Origin: an uncultured Nitrososphaerales archaeon
GTDB lineage: Archaea; Thermoproteota; Nitrososphaeria; Nitrososphaerales; JAAOZN01
Assembly: GCA_938029515.1 (NCBI GenBank)
Contig: CALJAQ010000022.1
Location: forward strand, 1-7,605
Length of the DNA stretch: 7,605 nt
Reading direction: 5' to 3'
The notes beneath the pieces are model-generated. The model was not told the origin of the DNA, made no database searches, and worked only from the letters and a program-made list of their open reading frames with translations. Shown here piece by piece: positions 6,288-7,605 of the stretch. Numbering within the stretch: the first letter of the stretch is position 1; each line of letters begins with the position of its first letter. Position numbers and translations under genes: made by a program.

Positions 6288-6620
6288 ATGAGCAGCTCTA
6301 AGAAAAGCCATATTTGGTTAATAATAAGCTCAGTCACTATATTAATCATAGCTTTCATCTTATTCGTTCTACTCTGGTACTTTATGCTGTTAATGGCACC
6401 AACCATCCTGTCTATGTTTATAGGGGTTACAGAGGCCGGTAGGCCAGCAGGTGGGACTGTCGAGATTCTTAAGCTGCAGGAGCAGCTGAGTGTGGTTGTT
6501 TTACGGTGGGGGCTCATCCCTATCTACATAGGCGGCTTAGGAGATCTGACACCTTATTATGTTGGATATTGTGTTATAGTAGCGCTGCTTCTTGCTTGGC
6601 GTGCGAAGAAGAGGTGGTGA
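6288..6620 (+). CDS. Small membrane protein of unknown function (two helices)
   Basis: The 110-residue protein has a lysine-containing N terminus (MSSSKKSHIW), a long hydrophobic helix (about 9-36), and a loop of roughly 50 residues with VTEAGRPAGGTVEILKLQEQL. A second hydrophobic region follows (about 69-104, clearest at YYVGYCVIVALLLAW), ending in a basic KKRW tail. By the positive-inside rule both ends are cytoplasmic and the loop is outside. No catalytic or metal-binding motif is visible and no family is recognised. The gene starts 61 bases after the surface-protein gene and overlaps the next gene by 4 bases, so it may be an accessory component of that envelope locus. Confidence 0.75.
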   Translation: MSSSKKSHIWLIISSVTILIIAFILFVLLWYFMLLMAPTILSMFIGVTEAGRPAGGTVEILKLQEQLSVVVLRWGLIPIYIGGLGDLTPYYVGYCVIVALLLAWRAKKRW

Positions 6621-6844
6621 ACCTGTTGAACCCCTCTACGATTAGAAACATATGGGCCGTCTTTGGTGTGGTGTGGTTCGCGATATTCTTTACGTTAACC
6701 TTCGTCAAGGAGCTTATGGAGCCTATGGCGATTATAGCTGCGATCAGCCTCTACGCTGGAATGGTTCTAGCAGCCTTCACAGTCGTTTACTTATCATACA
6801 CTGGGATTCGAAAGATGGTAAAGGGCAGTAGAAAAGTAGACTAA
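6617..6844 (+). CDS. Small membrane protein of unknown function, translationally coupled
   Basis: I place the start at GTG 6617, which overlaps the preceding stop as GTGA. This is the usual sign of coupled translation. A longer frame opening at ATG 6506 would overlap the upstream gene by over 100 bases, and its extra N-terminal sequence is a cysteine/arginine-rich shadow of that gene. The 75-residue product has two hydrophobic helices (about 10-30 from IWAVFGVVWF, and 36-60 with AAISLYAGMVLAAF) joined by a short acidic turn (KELMEP). It ends in a basic tail (IRKMVKGSRK), so both termini are predicted inside. No family is recognised. With its partner it may form a small membrane complex. Its stop codon overlaps the convergent gene on the other strand. 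Confidence 0.7.
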   Translation: MNLLNPSTIRNIWAVFGVVWFAIFFTLTFVKELMEPMAIIAAISLYAGMVLAAFTVVYLSYTGIRKMVKGSRKVD

Positions 6845-7323
6845 GTTATCACAACGAACGCAGGACCCTGTGAACCAGATTCCCTATAATTGTTGTACGA
6901 TGATATATAGTAAGCTACATAACCCTCAGATGGTCTATCACCTTTAATAAGATAAATTTGAAAACTTTCACCTACATTAAACGAAGAGATTGTACTTGAA
7001 ACCACCAACGCGTCAATAAGTAGGCTACGTTGGTCTAGAAATTCGAAACCTCCTGTGAATATGAATGACACCTCGTATTCCTGCCAGACTCCGCGATTAA
7101 GGTATGATGCTTTGTGGAAGCCACTTCCCTTGGCAACCCCGTCTTTTATTAATCCTGCCCCTTGCCAACTGTTAAAGGCAACACCTTGACCTGGGATACT
7201 AAATGTGTGTCGAGCTGAAAAAGTGAAGGTATGTTGGTCTTGCTGTGCATTACTCTGAGCTATTGGAAGAGCCAAAATTAGGGTGGATAGCAGTATGGTA
7301 GATAGCAAACACATTTTATTCAA
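6841..7323 (-). CDS. Small secreted protein of unknown function
   Basis: The product of about 160 residues starts with a clear Sec signal peptide: MNKMC, a long Leu/Ile/Ser core, and an Ala-Gln-Ser-Asn-Ala end, with cleavage likely after Ala26. The mature part is rich in Ser, Gly, Phe and Tyr, has no cysteine, and looks beta-stranded (HTFTFSARHTFSI, YEVSFIFTGGFEF, YVAYYISSYNNY). There is no second membrane segment, so it should be released or surface-bound. I chose TTG 7323 because the TATA-like box predicts initiation near 7328 and this start keeps a basic n-region. ATG 7314 is the main alternative, and TTG 7332 would lie before the transcript start. The stop overlaps that of the convergent membrane-protein gene by 4 bases. 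No family is recognised. Confidence 0.7.
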   Translation of the reverse strand: MNKMCLLSTILLSTLILALPIAQSNAQQDQHTFTFSARHTFSIPGQGVAFNSWQGAGLIKDGVAKGSGFHKASYLNRGVWQEYEVSFIFTGGFEFLDQRSLLIDALVVSSTISSFNVGESFQIYLIKGDRPSEGYVAYYISSYNNYRESGSQGPAFVVIT

Positions 7324-7350
7324 GGCTATCAATTAAATCAGCGCTTCCTT

Positions 7351-7359
7351 AATATTTAT
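7351..7359 (-). promoter_or_regulatory. TATA-like box for the secreted-protein gene
   Basis: On the minus strand this reads ATAAATATT, 28-36 bases before TTG 7323. Usual spacing predicts initiation near 7328, which decides against the outermost in-frame TTG (7332) as start. Confidence 0.45.
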
Positions 7360-7379
7360 CCATTAATGTGTGCGTATTT

Positions 7380-7404
7380 ATCTTACTATTTTTATTAGTA
7401 AGAT
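7380..7404. repeat. Perfect 9-bp hairpin with T-rich loop
   Basis: ATCTTACTA (7380-7388) and TAGTAAGAT (7396-7404) are perfect inverted copies around a 7-base TTTTTAT loop. The hairpin lies upstream of the secreted-protein gene (minus). It could be an operator-like palindrome or a terminator for rightward or leftward transcripts. Confidence 0.5.
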
Positions 7405-7493
7405 GAGAAGACAAGAAGCATACATCTTGACTGTTGGTAATATGTATACACTATGATAAAATTTAGAAATAAGAGCGCATATTAGCGTTCTAT

Positions 7494-7524
7494 TTTACGT
7501 TGGGTGGGAGTTTCTCAACGTAAA
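7494..7524. repeat. Perfect 9-bp inverted repeat
   Basis: TTTACGTTG (7494-7502) pairs with CAACGTAAA (7516-7524) across a 13-base G-rich spacer (GGTGGGAGTTTCT). It is immediately followed by another inverted repeat at 7525. Confidence 0.5.
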
Positions 7525-7553
7525 GGTAAGATTTTGCTTATAACCTTCTTACC
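7525..7553. repeat. 7-bp inverted repeat adjoining the previous one
   Basis: GGTAAGA (7525-7531) pairs with TCTTACC (7547-7553) around a 15-base AT-rich spacer that contains a TATA-like CTTATAA (7538-7544). The arms share the GTAAGA core with the hairpin at 7380-7404. Confidence 0.4.
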
Positions 7554-7605
7554 AATTACTAACTGCACTCGCCAGTTAAGGATGGTTTAGTTGCTTAAGC
7601 TGGTG

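Larger units (their letters stand above)
7333..7605. other. AT-rich non-coding right end
   Basis: No reading frame of useful length was seen on either strand from 7333 to the end, and no tRNA fold fits. The stretch holds the minus-strand promoter, three perfect inverted repeats and an imperfect one near the edge (CCAGTTAAG at 7573-7581 against CTTAAGCTGG at 7594-7603). A gene or RNA may begin beyond the window. Confidence 0.5.

Noticed and set aside
6284..6517. Minus-strand ORF opposite the first small membrane protein
   Set aside because: The plus strand has a promoter, two helices and operon context; the opposite frame shows none of these.
6506..6616. ATG 6506 as start of the second membrane protein
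   Set aside because: It would overlap the upstream gene by over 100 bases with an N terminus rich in Arg/Cys that looks like a frame shadow. The GTGA overlap at 6617 is a better start.
7380..7553. CRISPR array
   Set aside because: The repeats are short inverted copies with uneven spacing. There are no direct repeats of 24 bases or more with regular spacers.
7568..7605. A possible tRNA start at the right edge (GGTTTAGTTG resembling a D-arm)
   Set aside because: The D-loop lacks the GG pair, the stem pairs poorly, and no T-arm is available inside the window.

Overview
The window looks archaeal. Several genes have an AT-rich TATA-like box about 25-35 bases before the start codon and little or no leader. 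TTG and GTG starts appear alongside ATG. The nicotinamidase active-site spacing matches the Pyrococcus enzyme exactly, and there is a compact C2H2 zinc-finger protein of a kind common in archaea. I cannot place it at genus level; a thermophilic or thaumarchaeal/crenarchaeal-like lineage is only an inference. No rRNA, tRNA, CRISPR array or complete mobile element was found.

Positions 1-660 hold no intact gene. The minus strand carries a decayed IS110-family transposase that runs off the left edge, plus a second protein-like fragment (399-533) and a nested inverted repeat. Positions 661-2305 hold two well-preserved plus-strand genes. One is a nicotinamidase (pncA-type, NAD salvage). The other is an M48 zinc metallopeptidase carrying a zinc ribbon at each end. 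Positions 2339-2671 (minus) hold a stump of a MoxR-like AAA ATPase that ends right after its Walker A motif. Two small plus-strand genes follow: an acidic 50-residue ORF (2777-2929) and a 69-residue C2H2 zinc-finger protein (2959-3168).

Positions 3233-7323 look like a cell-surface block. The main gene encodes a 997-residue exported protein with a signal peptide, six tandem Ig/invasin-like repeats of one type, three of a second type, and a C-terminal membrane anchor. It is followed by two small two-helix membrane proteins whose genes overlap by GTGA. A convergent gene for a small secreted protein of unknown family overlaps the last of these by 4 bases at the stop codons. The final 280 bases are non-coding and AT-rich, and contain a cluster of short perfect inverted repeats sharing a GTAAGA/TCTTAC core.

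Taken together, two housekeeping-like enzymes (NAD salvage, proteostasis) sit between remnants of mobile or deleted genes and an accessory cell-surface locus. The best candidates for undescribed biology are the 6+3 repeat surface protein with its small membrane partners, the double zinc-ribbon M48 protease, and the hairpin-rich right-end intergenic region.
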